Below, piece by piece: positions 7,057-16,243 of a DNA stretch of 48,615 bases (position 1 is its first letter; every line of letters starts with the position of its first letter). This DNA comes from Clostridiales bacterium (GTDB lineage: Bacteria; Bacillota; Clostridia; Peptostreptococcales; Anaerovoracaceae). The translations under genes were made by a program, and so were the position numbers. The stretch is taken from the NCBI GenBank assembly GCA_012838265.1, contig DUPP01000085.1:1-48615 (forward strand). The letters run 5' to 3'. The notes beneath the pieces were generated by a model, which saw only the letters and a program-made list of their open reading frames with translations, ran no database searches and was not told the DNA's origin.

Positions 7057-8126
7057 TGAAACGATTAATCGATAAACTTGAAAAGTATCACCAACTAACT
7101 AAAGATGAGTATATATCCTTGATAGAAAACCGGAACCCTGAGATCAGCAGGTATTTATTTGAAAAGTCACGTAATATCAGAGAGCTGCATTACGGTAAAA
7201 AAGTATTTATTAGAGGACTTATAGAATTCACCAATTACTGCAAGAACGATTGTTATTACTGCGGAATACGCAGAAGCAATAAGAATACTTCCCGCTACCG
7301 TTTAACTAAAGAACAGATCCTTGATTGCTGCAAAGAGGGATATCGGCTCGGATTCCGAACCTTTGTGCTTCAGGGGGGTGAAGATAGCCATTACAATGAT
7401 CAGGTTATTATAGATATCATAAAAGGCATCAAAAGTCTTTACCCAGATTGCGCTGTAACTTTATCCATTGGGGAACGCTCATATGAAAGTTATAAAGCTT
7501 ATTATGATGCAGGTGCCGACCGTTATCTCCTCAGACATGAAACTGCCGATCCGATTCATTACAAAAGGCTTCATCCGCCGTCACTTTCACTGGAATCAAG
7601 GAAACAGTGCCTGAATTATCTTAAAGAGATTGGATACCAAGTGGGAAGCGGCTTTATGGTAGGCTCCCCCGGGCAGACTTCTGAAATCTTAGCAGAAGAC
7701 CTGCTGTATCTTCAGGAATTTCGGCCTCATATGGTGGGCATCGGCCCGTTTATTCCCCATCACGATACACCTTTTTTTGCGGAACCTGGCGGCACGGCAG
7801 AACTCACACTGTATATTGTTGGATTGGTCCGGCTTATGCTTCCCTCCGTTCTGCTTCCGGCTACAACAGCTATTGGGACAATCGATCCAGTGGGACGGGA
7901 AAAAGCTATCCTCGCCGGTGCAAATGTTTTAATGCCCAACCTTTCACCGCGGGAAGTCAGAGATAAATATATGCTATACGACAATAAAATCAGCACTGGA
8001 GATGAAGCAGCCGAATGTACTCATTCTATTATAGAGAGCATGAAACTTATAGGATATCAGGTCGTAATTGACCGAGGAGATTTTAAAGGGGATGAAAATA
8101 TCATCCAGGAGGTAAGTAATGTATAA
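7053..8126 (+). CDS. hydE: [FeFe]-hydrogenase maturase HydE (radical SAM)
   Basis: 357 residues. The radical SAM motif CKNDCYYC gives cluster ligands C63, C67 and C70, followed by the SAM-binding strand with LQGGED and a TIM barrel containing GSGFMVGSPGQT and IGPFIPHHDTPF, both typical of HydE. It helps build the organometallic part of the H-cluster, acting on the HydG product in the current model of diiron-subcluster assembly. It overlaps the regulator gene by four bases and hydG by eight, so expression is tightly coupled. The optional second Fe-S cluster of some HydE proteins is not obvious here. Confidence 0.95.
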   Translation: MMKRLIDKLEKYHQLTKDEYISLIENRNPEISRYLFEKSRNIRELHYGKKVFIRGLIEFTNYCKNDCYYCGIRRSNKNTSRYRLTKEQILDCCKEGYRLGFRTFVLQGGEDSHYNDQVIIDIIKGIKSLYPDCAVTLSIGERSYESYKAYYDAGADRYLLRHETADPIHYKRLHPPSLSLESRKQCLNYLKEIGYQVGSGFMVGSPGQTSEILAEDLLYLQEFRPHMVGIGPFIPHHDTPFFAEPGGTAELTLYIVGLVRLMLPSVLLPATTAIGTIDPVGREKAILAGANVLMPNLSPREVRDKYMLYDNKISTGDEAAECTHSIIESMKLIGYQVVIDRGDFKGDENIIQEVSNV

Positions 8127-9537
8127 TGTAAAATCACCAAAAGCAGAAGAATTTATACATGATGGAGAAATAAGGGACACCTTAGCATATGCTGAGTTAA
8201 ATAAACACAACGCAGCTTTAATTGATAGTATCCTAGAAAAAGCACGGTTGAGAAAAGGTTTATCCCATAGAGAGGCGGCAGTATTGTTGGATTGCGATCT
8301 AGAGGATAAAAATCAGGAAATTTATGCCCTAGCAGAGCAGATGAAGAAAGACATTTATGGAAACCGTATTGTAATGTTTGCACCACTTTATTTATCAAAT
8401 TATTGTGTCAACGGCTGTGTCTACTGTCCATATCATTATACTAACAAGCATATCCCACGAAAAAAACTTACTCAAGAAGATATAGTAAAGGAAGTAACTG
8501 CACTACAGGACATGGGTCACAAACGCCTTGCTATCGAAGCAGGAGAAGATCCCGTAAATAATCCTATTGAGTATATTTTAGAGAGCATAAAAACCATTTA
8601 CAGTATAAAACACAAGAACGGTGCCATTCGAAGAGTTAACGTTAATATTGCCGCTACGACTGTTGAAAATTATAGGAAGCTTAGAGATGCTGGAATCGGC
8701 ACATACATCCTTTTCCAGGAAACATATCATAAGAATAGCTATGAGAAACTTCACCCTACCGGTCCAAAGCATAATTATGCCTGGCATACTGAGGCAATGG
8801 ACCGTGCCATGGAAGGCGGTATCGATGATGTTGGTCTGGGTGTTTTATTTGGTCTGGAATTATATCGCTATGACTTTGTCGGCTTGCTGATGCATGCAGA
8901 GCACCTGGAGGCTGTATACGGTGTAGGTCCTCATACGATTAGTGTACCTCGCATACGTCATGCTGACGGCATAGATGCTAATTCCTTTGAAAATGGAATC
9001 AATGATGATACCTTTGCAAAGGTTGTCGCCTGTATCAGGCTTGCTGTCCCCTACACGGGCATGATTGTCTCAACGAGAGAAAGTAAAAGCTGCCGTGAAC
9101 GTGTCTTACGACTTGGGATCTCACAAATCAGCGGTGGATCAAGAACAAGCGTAGGCGGTTACCTGCAGCCGGAATCAGAGGATGAAAATACAGAACAGTT
9201 CGATGTTATGGATACCAGAAGTCTGGATGAGATAGTACAATGGCTTATGACTCTAGGATATATCCCTAGCTTCTGTACAGCTTGCTACCGTGAGGGGCGA
9301 ACCGGTGACCGTTTTATGACGCTGAGTAAAAACGGAGAAATCCAGAACTGCTGTCATCCTAATGCATTGATGACCCTCAAGGAATACCTGGAAGATTACG
9401 CATCTCCGGAAACTAAAGCACTCGGAGAACGATTAATTCAAAGTGAATTGGTAAATATACCGCGAGAAAAAGTCAGGAATATTGTAATTAATAATCTTGA
9501 GAAAATTCAAAATGGCAGCCGGGATTTTAGACTCTAG
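8119..9537 (+). CDS. hydG: [FeFe]-hydrogenase maturase HydG (radical SAM tyrosine lyase)
   Basis: 472 residues, the normal family length. The N-terminal radical SAM motif CVNGCVYC gives C96, C100 and C103. The C-terminal CTACYREGRTGDRFM with a downstream CCHPNAL carries the second cluster, which holds the dangler iron. HydG cleaves tyrosine to CO and cyanide and delivers an Fe(CO)2CN unit for the H-cluster. The start at 8119 lies inside the end of hydE and has AGGAGG at 8107-8112. HISGGSRTSVGGY-like residues (QISGGSRTSVGGY) and the length separate it from thiamine enzyme ThiH, which it resembles. Confidence 0.95.
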   Translation: MYNVKSPKAEEFIHDGEIRDTLAYAELNKHNAALIDSILEKARLRKGLSHREAAVLLDCDLEDKNQEIYALAEQMKKDIYGNRIVMFAPLYLSNYCVNGCVYCPYHYTNKHIPRKKLTQEDIVKEVTALQDMGHKRLAIEAGEDPVNNPIEYILESIKTIYSIKHKNGAIRRVNVNIAATTVENYRKLRDAGIGTYILFQETYHKNSYEKLHPTGPKHNYAWHTEAMDRAMEGGIDDVGLGVLFGLELYRYDFVGLLMHAEHLEAVYGVGPHTISVPRIRHADGIDANSFENGINDDTFAKVVACIRLAVPYTGMIVSTRESKSCRERVLRLGISQISGGSRTSVGGYLQPESEDENTEQFDVMDTRSLDEIVQWLMTLGYIPSFCTACYREGRTGDRFMTLSKNGEIQNCCHPNALMTLKEYLEDYASPETKALGERLIQSELVNIPREKVRNIVINNLEKIQNGSRDFRL

Positions 9538-9618
9538 GTAAAGGATAAGAATAATTTGTACAAATCGCAGGTTTATCTGCTAGATTGATCTGCTATTATA
9601 GGGAAGGTGAAGGTAACT

Positions 9619-10893
9619 ATGGTACTAAATACTACGCCCTCTTCTGATAGAATCCATATCGGTTTTTTCGGTAAACGTAATGCCGGAAAATCAAGCGTTA
9701 TTAATGCCGTTACAGGACAGCACCTGTCAATTGTCTCAGAGGTCAAGGGAACCACCACTGACCCTGTTTACAAAGCTATGGAGCTATTGCCACTCGGTCC
9801 GGTTATGATGATCGATACACCGGGTCTAGACGACGAAGGAACACTTGGTCATATGCGAATGCAAAAAACCTATCAGGTGCTTAATAAGACGGATATCGCT
9901 GTTCTCGTTGTAGACGGAGCTATCGGTATTTCCGATGAGGATCATTCCATCATCAATCGATTCCGACAGAAAAATATCCCTTTTATTATAGTGTTTAATA
10001 AGTTGGATATTGCTAATACTTCTGCTGCCACTACCTCAAGACCTGCTGCAGGGGCTGTGCCTGAACTTATGCCAGACTTTCCCTCAGATAATACTATTTG
10101 GGTTAGCAGCGTGACCGGAGAGAATATTAACGAATTGAAAGAGCTAATCGCAAGTCAGGTTCACACAAGACAGTCAAAATATCCAATAGTATCTGACCTA
10201 ATAAAACCGTGTGATCTTGCAATTTTAGTTGTGCCTATAGATTCTTCTGCACCCAAGGGACGTTTTATACTTCCCCAGCAGCAAACCATCCGCGACATAA
10301 TAGAAGCTGATGGAGCTGCGGTCGTGGTCAAGGATACCCAGTTAAGCGCAACTCTTGAAAGTTTGGGAACTCCTCCAAGCATTATCATTACCGACAGTCA
10401 GGTTTTTGATAAAGTGGCTTCTATAGTACCTGATAATATACGCCTAACCTCATTTTCCATTTTATTTGCTCGTTACAAGGGAAATCTGGAACTTGCAGTA
10501 AAAGGAGCTGCCTACATCGAAAGATTAAATGACGGAGACACTGTTCTTATTTCTGAAGGCTGCACTCACCATCGGCAGTGTGAAGATATAGGAACGGTAA
10601 AGATCCCCCGCTGGCTGAATGAGTATACAAAAAAGAAATTGAATTTTGAATTCACCAGCGGCACGGAGTTTCCTGAGGATTTATCAAAATATAAGCTGGT
10701 TGTCCATTGCGGCGGATGCATGCTGAACGAGCGGGAAATGAAATACCGACTTCAATGCTCAGATGATCAAAATGTACCCATAACAAACTACGGAATTCTG
10801 ATTGCATATATGCAGGGGATTTTAGATAGATGTATTTCAGTTTTTCCAGATTTTGCACACATGTTAAAAAAGAATAGCAACTTTAAAGAATAG
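9619..10893 (+). CDS. hydF: [FeFe]-hydrogenase maturation GTPase HydF
   Basis: 424 residues from ATG 9619. The GTPase domain has a P-loop GKRNAGKSS, switch TTTDPV, DTPGLDD and NKLD. A dimerisation domain follows, then the C-terminal Fe-S domain with CTHHRQCEDIG and HCGGCMLNE, the CxH...HCxxC cluster ligands. HydF is the scaffold on which the diiron subcluster is completed before transfer to apo-hydrogenase. A GTG at 9607 opens the frame, but GGGAAG directly abuts it; ATG 9619 with GAAGGTGAAGG upstream is more likely. It follows hydG by 81 bases. No structural hydrogenase gene is in the window. Confidence 0.93.
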   Translation: MVLNTTPSSDRIHIGFFGKRNAGKSSVINAVTGQHLSIVSEVKGTTTDPVYKAMELLPLGPVMMIDTPGLDDEGTLGHMRMQKTYQVLNKTDIAVLVVDGAIGISDEDHSIINRFRQKNIPFIIVFNKLDIANTSAATTSRPAAGAVPELMPDFPSDNTIWVSSVTGENINELKELIASQVHTRQSKYPIVSDLIKPCDLAILVVPIDSSAPKGRFILPQQQTIRDIIEADGAAVVVKDTQLSATLESLGTPPSIIITDSQVFDKVASIVPDNIRLTSFSILFARYKGNLELAVKGAAYIERLNDGDTVLISEGCTHHRQCEDIGTVKIPRWLNEYTKKKLNFEFTSGTEFPEDLSKYKLVVHCGGCMLNEREMKYRLQCSDDQNVPITNYGILIAYMQGILDRCISVFPDFAHMLKKNSNFKE

Positions 10894-10916
10894 CATCTCA
10901 GATGTTATTCTTTTTT
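10889..10916 (+). terminator. Intrinsic terminator of the hyd operon
   Basis: AATAGCATC / GATGTTATT, 9 bp with one G-T pair and a TCA loop, followed by CTTTTTT. The hairpin includes the hydF stop codon. Confidence 0.7.
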
Positions 10917-11020
10917 ATATTTATCACCATTAATTTGATGTTATTCTTTTAAACCTTTTAGACACCACAATTTGATGTTATTTTATTATCCCTTTTTAGA
11001 TTACCTACAACACCATTAAT
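10901..11020. repeat. AT-rich imperfect tandem repeats, period about 37 bp
   Basis: GATGTTATT recurs at 10901, 10937 and 10974, and CACCA[T/C]-AATT elements recur at 10925, 10963 and 11011. The right arm of the hydF terminator is the first copy, so the array may have grown by duplication of that arm. It fills the gap between hydF and the promoter at 11075. Confidence 0.6.
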
Positions 11021-11074
11021 TTTTTATATCATCTTTTATATTTTTATAAATCACATGAATTTTTTCTAATCATG

Positions 11075-11103
11075 TTGTCATGCCTTAATTTAACATGTAT
11101 AAT
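11075..11103 (+). promoter_or_regulatory. Sigma-A promoter of the small acidic protein gene
   Basis: TTGTCA (11075-11080), 17-base spacer, perfect TATAAT (11098-11103). Its position rules out any upstream start for the gene, such as one at 11072, and supports ATG 11159. Confidence 0.75.
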
Positions 11104-11158
11104 CAACATTTTATCATTTTATACTATCCGTAAAACTATATTTAATAGCGGAGGAAGC

Positions 11159-11461
11159 ATGAAGGATTTATTTATAGAAACCAAAAGGGGTAGTGAAGAA
11201 ATCAGCGAGGATATTGCAGAAAAGTATAATCTTAAACAAGGTGACCTCTCTCCTTTTACTCAAAGCAGAATTGTTGGAACGGACGGAGATTTTCAATCCG
11301 AGAATACAGCAGATCATGACAGTGAGGCTTGGATTCGTCAGGATTTCAAACAAATGCCAGAAAAGGGCATACCAGATGACGAGATTGATCATATGGATAA
11401 TGGATTTGAGTTCTCGCAATCAGAAATTATTGACTTTTCACAGGGAGTTGACTCAGATTAA
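11159..11461 (+). CDS. Small acidic hypothetical protein
   Basis: 100 residues from ATG 11159, which has GGAGG at 11150-11154. The protein is strongly acidic and probably largely disordered: KRGSEEISEDIAEKYNL near the start, DDEIDHMDNG and SQSEIIDFSQG near the end. There is no Cys, membrane segment or recognisable domain. It has its own promoter and is a single-gene unit between the hyd and nrd operons. I do not recognise the family. Confidence 0.7.
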   Translation: MKDLFIETKRGSEEISEDIAEKYNLKQGDLSPFTQSRIVGTDGDFQSENTADHDSEAWIRQDFKQMPEKGIPDDEIDHMDNGFEFSQSEIIDFSQGVDSD

Positions 11462-11587
11462 ATATATGTTAACACTACATTCTTAAATACTCAGTCCCTA
11501 ACACCTGCGATTTAACACTCTTTTCTATTATATTATATTGTTTAATTTCTAATTTTTTATTTCTTTTTACAGCTTTTCAACTTAATA

Positions 11588-11616
11588 TTGACATTGAATT
11601 ATTATCCATATATCAT
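11588..11616 (+). promoter_or_regulatory. Promoter of nrdDG
   Basis: TTGACA (11588-11593), 17-base spacer, TATCAT (11611-11616). The leader is about 85 bases. I did not find a convincing pair of NrdR boxes here. Confidence 0.7.
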
Positions 11617-11706
11617 AATACATGTGGTGTTTGTTTTCTTTCTCGCCTCAACATATTGTACATTAGACATGATTAAGATATTATACTATTGGGGGTAATT
11701 ATTGTG

Positions 11707-13821
11707 ATGAAGCAAATCATTAAGCGGGATCGTTCTATTGCACTCTTCAAGAAAGAAAAAATTGTTCTAGCAATATTCAAAGCAGCACAAGCTGTTGGGG
11801 GAAATGATTTCTCAACATCAGAGAAATTAGCGGATGAAGTCGTCAAAATAGCAGAACTTCAGTATCCGGATGGAATTGCTGAAGTTGAAGGTATTCAAGA
11901 TATCGTAGAAAAAGTATTAATTGAAAACGGACATGCAAAAACAGCGAAAGCATATATTCTATACCGTGAAAAAAGGCGATCTGCTCGTGAGTCCAATGCC
12001 CTAATCGGCGCAACTATTAATATGTTTACAGAGTATCTGAATGATTCCGATTGGCAGATAAACGAGAATGCAAACACGCAAAAGTCTATCAATGGACTAA
12101 ATAACTATGTACGTGAAGCCTTTACCCAAAATTACTGGCTCCATGAGATTTATACTGAAGATATTAGAGAAGCCCATATATCAGGTGATTTACATATCCA
12201 TGACCTAGGATTTTTCGGTCCTTACTGTGCTGGATGGGATCTGAGACAAATATTAATGAATGGTTTTGGCGGAGTTCCAGGCAAAGTAGAATCCAGCCCG
12301 CCAAAGCACCTTAGAACGTTTTTAGGACAAATCGTAAATTCCACGTTTACAACTCAAGGAGAAACTGCGGGAGCCCAAGCTTGGTCCTCCATTGATACGT
12401 ACTGTGCCCCATTTATCTATTATGATAAATTAGACTATAAAGCAGTTAAACAAGCTATACAGGAATTTATCTTTAATCTTAATGTACCGACCCGTGTTGG
12501 CTTTCAATGCCCTTTTTCCAATCTCACCTTTGATCTGGTACCACCCAGAACTTTGAGAAATGAATATGCCATTGTGGGCGGTAAATTGATGGATAAAACC
12601 TATGGGGAATTTCAGAAGGAAATGGATATGTTTAACATGGCATATTGCGACGTTATGATGGAGGGCGATAAAAAGGGCAGAGTCTTTACCTTCCCAATAC
12701 CAACTATAAACATAACTAAGGATTTTGACTGGGAAAGTCCAGTTGCTGAAAAAATAATGGAGATTACATGTAAGTACGGAATCCCTTATTTTTCTAACTA
12801 CATCAATTCAGATCTTTCACCTGAGGATGCTCTATCAATGTGCTGTCGTCTTAGATTAGATACCGCCGAATTAAGAAAGCGAGGCGGTGGTCTGTTCGGT
12901 TCTAACCCGCTTACTGGTTCCATTGGCGTTGTAACGATAAATTTGCCAAGACTTGCATATATTTCAGCAAGCGAATCAGAATTCCGTACAAGATTATGGC
13001 AGCAGATGAACCTTGCCAGAAACAGTCTGGAAATGAAACGAAAAGTCATTGAGGAACAAACCGATAAAGGTCTTTACCCATATTCCGCCAATTATTTGCA
13101 AGGAGTCAAAGAGAGGACAGGATATTATTGGTATAACCATTTCAATACTATCGGTCTGGTTGGAATGAATGAGGCCTGTCTAAATCTTTTAGGACCTGAA
13201 TATGATTTGACAACACAGGAAGGGCAGGATTTTGCAATTAGAACCATTACATATATGAGAGATATAATAAAGGATATCCAGGAAGAAACCGGTCATTATT
13301 ACAATCTCGAAGCTACTCCTGCAGAAGGAACTAGTTATCGTCTGGCAGAAAAGGACAAAAGAAAGTATCCTGATATAATAACCGCAGGAGAAGATGTGCC
13401 TTACTACACCAATTCATCCCAGCTTCCTGTAGGCTATACAGATGATATCTTCGAAACGCTTGATCTACAGGATGAACTACAGTCTCTTTATACGGGAGGA
13501 ACTGTCCTTCACCTGTATCTGGGAGAAGAAATCAAAGATGTAAGTGCTGCCAAGAAACTGATACAAAAAGCCTTCACAAATTACAGGCTGCCATATCTTT
13601 CACTGACTCCGACATTCTCCATATGCAACGACCATGGATATATTTCAGGTGAGCATTTTTCGTGTCCAAGCTGCGGAAATGCAACGGAAGTATGGAGCCG
13701 TGTAGTCGGGTATCTTCGACCGGTTCAAAACTATAACAAAGGGAAAAAGGAAGAATATAGACAACGTATTAAATATGTCATTAAGGATGATGATAAACAG
13801 GCAGATAAGACAGTTAGTTAG
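11707..13821 (+). CDS. nrdD: Anaerobic (class III) ribonucleoside-triphosphate reductase
   Basis: 704 residues. The N-terminal 90 or so form an ATP-cone (IKRDRSIALFKKEKIVLAIF...). The barrel includes DLHIHDLGF, NVPTRVGFQCPFSN and SMCCRLRLD (residues 377-385). The C-terminus has Cys for a zinc site (C640, C653, C656, with CPSCG) and the glycyl-radical loop WSRVVGYLRP with G668. It reduces NTPs to dNTPs under anoxia and is activated by NrdG. The frame opens further upstream, but GGGGG at 11691-11695 points to GTG 11704 or ATG 11707; I chose ATG. nrdG follows after 17 bases in the same operon. Confidence 0.95.
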   Translation: MKQIIKRDRSIALFKKEKIVLAIFKAAQAVGGNDFSTSEKLADEVVKIAELQYPDGIAEVEGIQDIVEKVLIENGHAKTAKAYILYREKRRSARESNALIGATINMFTEYLNDSDWQINENANTQKSINGLNNYVREAFTQNYWLHEIYTEDIREAHISGDLHIHDLGFFGPYCAGWDLRQILMNGFGGVPGKVESSPPKHLRTFLGQIVNSTFTTQGETAGAQAWSSIDTYCAPFIYYDKLDYKAVKQAIQEFIFNLNVPTRVGFQCPFSNLTFDLVPPRTLRNEYAIVGGKLMDKTYGEFQKEMDMFNMAYCDVMMEGDKKGRVFTFPIPTINITKDFDWESPVAEKIMEITCKYGIPYFSNYINSDLSPEDALSMCCRLRLDTAELRKRGGGLFGSNPLTGSIGVVTINLPRLAYISASESEFRTRLWQQMNLARNSLEMKRKVIEEQTDKGLYPYSANYLQGVKERTGYYWYNHFNTIGLVGMNEACLNLLGPEYDLTTQEGQDFAIRTITYMRDIIKDIQEETGHYYNLEATPAEGTSYRLAEKDKRKYPDIITAGEDVPYYTNSSQLPVGYTDDIFETLDLQDELQSLYTGGTVLHLYLGEEIKDVSAAKKLIQKAFTNYRLPYLSLTPTFSICNDHGYISGEHFSCPSCGNATEVWSRVVGYLRPVQNYNKGKKEEYRQRIKYVIKDDDKQADKTVS

Positions 13822-13838
13822 TAAAGGAGCTGATTCAT

Positions 13839-14525
13839 ATGAACTTATCCGGAATCATAAAAAGTTCATTGATCGACTTTCCGGGTTTGGTATCTTGTGT
13901 ACTGTTTGTGCCTGGCTGCAATTATTCGTGTTTTTATTGCCATAACCGTTCTCTGATTGATGGAAGTCATATTTTGTTAACACCTCAGTCAGTAAAAGAT
14001 TTCCTCGAAAAACGTGCTGGTTTGCTCGATGGTGTAGTTATCTCAGGCGGGGAACCAACACTTCAGGAAGACTTAATTCCTTTTATACATATGGTTAGGG
14101 ATCTTGGATATAAGGTCAAACTTGATACCAACGGCTCTCACCCAGAAATAATAAAAGCACTTCTCAAATGGAAGCTTTGCGATTATTATTCTGTTGATTA
14201 CAAGGCTCCTGCAGACCAGTACCCAGAAATCTGCGGCAATGGAGCCAATGCCATGAAAGTTATCGAAACCATCAAACTGCTTACCGAAAGCGATGTTCCC
14301 TTTGAGGTCAGAACTACAGTGTTTCCTCAACTAGGAAAAGAGGATTTGCTGACTATGTCTAAGGAAATTCCTGTTGTTCCTCGCTATGTCCTGAACCGAT
14401 ATAAGGTACCTGACAAATACCTGCCTCAGGATGAAGAAAGAATACGATCAAAACCGTATTCTCAAGAAGAAATTAAATGCATGGCAGATTGCATAACTGC
14501 TTATCAACCTAATATTGCTCAATGA
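13839..14525 (+). CDS. nrdG: Anaerobic RNR-activating radical SAM protein
   Basis: 228 residues. CNYSCFYC gives the radical SAM cluster ligands, and VVISGGEPTLQ is the SAM-binding GGE motif. KSSLIDFPGLVSCVLFVPGC is the typical lead-in of the NrdG/YjjW-like activase group. It generates the glycyl radical on NrdD using SAM and an electron. It lies 17 bases after nrdD with AAAGGAG upstream of the ATG, and the unit ends in a clear terminator at 14540. Confidence 0.92.
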   Translation: MNLSGIIKSSLIDFPGLVSCVLFVPGCNYSCFYCHNRSLIDGSHILLTPQSVKDFLEKRAGLLDGVVISGGEPTLQEDLIPFIHMVRDLGYKVKLDTNGSHPEIIKALLKWKLCDYYSVDYKAPADQYPEICGNGANAMKVIETIKLLTESDVPFEVRTTVFPQLGKEDLLTMSKEIPVVPRYVLNRYKVPDKYLPQDEERIRSKPYSQEEIKCMADCITAYQPNIAQ

Positions 14526-14539
14526 TTCAAATCTACCAC

Positions 14540-14566
14540 GGAGGCCATATTACATGGTCTCCTTTT
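14540..14566 (+). terminator. Intrinsic terminator of nrdDG
   Basis: GGAGGCCAT / ATGGTCTCC, 9 bp with one G-T pair and a 5-base loop, then TTTTATAT. It starts 15 bases after the nrdG stop. Confidence 0.85.
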
Positions 14567-14624
14567 ATATTCTATAATACTTAGATATTATTCTATAATT
14601 TGTGCATCATGCATTATCATAGTT

Positions 14625-14673
14625 AAAGCTGCCTAAGAAACCTATTGAAATTATAAGTTTGTTCAGCAGCTTT
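14625..14673. terminator. Second hairpin between convergent genes
   Basis: AAAGCTGC (14625-14632) pairs with GCAGCTTT (14666-14673) around a long loop, with TTTTTAT following on the plus strand. It lies just after the stop of the minus-strand gene at 14702, so it may serve either direction. It is weaker than the terminator at 14540 because of the 33-base loop. Confidence 0.4.
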
Positions 14674-14701
14674 TTATATGTTTACTGTAATACATCTTTT
14701 G

Positions 14702-14893
14702 TTATATATCTTTTAATGGTGCGCCACATTTCGGACAGAAGTTCACGTCCAGCTTAATGCTCCTTAGTGTAATCTTCTGCTTCGGCCTATAAGCACACAA
14801 AATGGAGCTGCACGACTTTTCATCAAATCCGATGAAAACTTGGTCGGGACGAGCAAATTGATCTTCTATACAACTGCAGTTAAATTTCTTCAT
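14702..14893 (-). CDS. Small zinc-ribbon-like hypothetical protein
   Basis: 63 residues: MKKFNCSCIEDQ at the start and NFCPKCGAPLKDI at the end. CSC plus CPKCG could supply four zinc ligands, with two more Cys (SCSSILC) between. GAAGGTGA about seven bases upstream supports the ATG at 14893. The short length, isolated position and terminal CxxC suggest a zinc-ribbon protein of unknown function. Confidence 0.65.
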   Translation of the reverse strand: MKKFNCSCIEDQFARPDQVFIGFDEKSCSSILCAYRPKQKITLRSIKLDVNFCPKCGAPLKDI

Positions 14894-15010
14894 ATCTATG
14901 TCACCTTCTAATTGGATTTATAGATATTATGCCAACTATTCCCGTTTAATATTCTATTTCATTTAATAACTAACACTATACATTCTATTTTTATAACTAG
15001 CACTTCCATT

Positions 15011-15457
15011 TTATTTTTTAGAAAAAATAAAATATCCACCAATTCCAATCAATAATACTGCAAGAAATGTTTCCTCTGGAATCCAAGGAATATGACTCCG
15101 GAGAAAAATAATTATGCCAAATACGATTAGGACAATGCCCAGTGTATATAGAGCGCTCCTAGTATTTTTTCGCGCTTCTATTCTCTGCCTTTCCTTTATT
15201 TCTTCCTCAGTCAGATCTTCATCATCAAATCCTTCGTCTGTCCTGACATGGGTTCTCTCAATCGGGACGTACGCTGGATTTTGCGGTATTATGAAAGCTG
15301 CAATGATGTAGGCAATTAATCCTGTTCCAGCCATTAGGATAAATGCAACCCACAAGAGTCGAATTATAACCGGGTCTATCGAGAAATATTCACCTATACC
15401 CCCACATACTCCTGCAAATACCTTGTTGTTTGATGATTTATAAAGCTTTTTCTCCAT
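15011..15457 (-). CDS. PspC-domain membrane protein
   Basis: 148 residues. The N-terminal 60 are a PspC domain: KKLYKSSNNKVFAGVCGGIGEYF, DPVIIRLLWVAF, then a membrane helix ending IIPQNP. A charged linker (DLTEEEIKERQRIEARKN) leads to two more hydrophobic stretches (ALYTLGIVLIVFGIIIFL and FLAVLLIGIGGYFIF). PspC proteins take part in envelope stress responses; in Bacillota these stand-alone forms are common and poorly characterised. It has its own promoter (15563-15591). Confidence 0.85.
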   Translation of the reverse strand: MEKKLYKSSNNKVFAGVCGGIGEYFSIDPVIIRLLWVAFILMAGTGLIAYIIAAFIIPQNPAYVPIERTHVRTDEGFDDEDLTEEEIKERQRIEARKNTRSALYTLGIVLIVFGIIIFLRSHIPWIPEETFLAVLLIGIGGYFIFSKK

Positions 15458-15562
15458 TATTCTTATACCGCCTTTTATTTCTAGTCTTCTTAGTACCCCC
15501 TATGAGTTGTAGTTTACACGTTGTTACCGTACTCTAGAGGTAAAATTTTAATGATTAGTATT

Positions 15563-15591
15563 ATTATACGCAAATCTTCAGTTTATGACAA
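15563..15591 (-). promoter_or_regulatory. Promoter of the PspC-domain gene
   Basis: On the minus strand: TTGTCA (15591-15586), 17-base spacer, perfect TATAAT (15568-15563). The leader is about 100 bases. Confidence 0.75.
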
Positions 15592-15621
15592 CCGATATAT
15601 ATCATTGACAATAAGGCTTAA

Positions 15622-16191
15622 TCATTTGATTAAGTCGATTCCTATAATCAATGATTCTTTATCCATTGGACCTTGATAGGCTAATACGACTTCTCCGTCT
15701 TTATTAATGAATATAGTTGTGGGAATAGACGAAATACCATAAATAGCCGCTGCAATTTGTTCAATATCAAAGTAAATGGGCAAATCAAAGCCATTATCAT
15801 TTATAAAATTCTGTCCTTTTTCCTGTGTCTCACGACGCCCGTCCACCAGGTCTACCATCATGAATACTACATCCTTTTTTACATCAGCATATACTTCATC
15901 AAAATATGGCATTTCTTCTCTGCAAGGCGGACACCACGACGCCCAAAAATTTAATACTATGGGCTTTCCAAAATTATCAGACAACCTAATTTCATTTCCT
16001 TTATTATCGATAACAGTGAAGTCAGCAGCTTTATTTTCCGAACCTTCTTGTGAAGATATTTCACCCAATGGAGGCTGCACATCATTACTTTGATTGAAAC
16101 TATCTGATAAAGAATTATATGCTAAATATACAATTGCAAGAAATATTATAAAGACAATTATACTCGCTATTGTTCTTTTTTTATTGTTCAT
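15622..16191 (-). CDS. Membrane-anchored TlpA/ResA-type thioredoxin
   Basis: 189 residues. One N-terminal hydrophobic segment (TIASIIVFIIFLAIVYLAY) is an uncleaved anchor, followed by a polar linker and a thioredoxin fold with VLNFWASWCPPCREEMPYF (active site CPPC near residue 91) and cis-proline SIPTTIFI. It should work outside the membrane as a reductive thiol oxidoreductase, fed by CcdA, which is encoded just upstream with a 52-base gap. GGAGGATGAGAA precedes the ATG. No cytochrome c gene is in the window, so the client protein is unknown. Confidence 0.9.
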   Translation of the reverse strand: MNNKKRTIASIIVFIIFLAIVYLAYNSLSDSFNQSNDVQPPLGEISSQEGSENKAADFTVIDNKGNEIRLSDNFGKPIVLNFWASWCPPCREEMPYFDEVYADVKKDVVFMMVDLVDGRRETQEKGQNFINDNGFDLPIYFDIEQIAAAIYGISSIPTTIFINKDGEVVLAYQGPMDKESLIIGIDLIK

Positions 16192-16243
16192 TTCTCATCC
16201 TCCAATGTTGAGTGCAGCAAATAAAAGTCTTTTCTATCTATCA

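Noticed and set aside
11072-11158. Longer N-terminus for the small acidic protein
   Set aside because: That start lies before the promoter at 11075-11103 and lacks a ribosome binding site; ATG 11159 has GGAGG.
11462-11706. NrdR boxes upstream of nrdD
   Set aside because: Partial ACA...GTGT-like strings occur (around 11619-11632), but no pair of sites with the expected palindrome and helical spacing.
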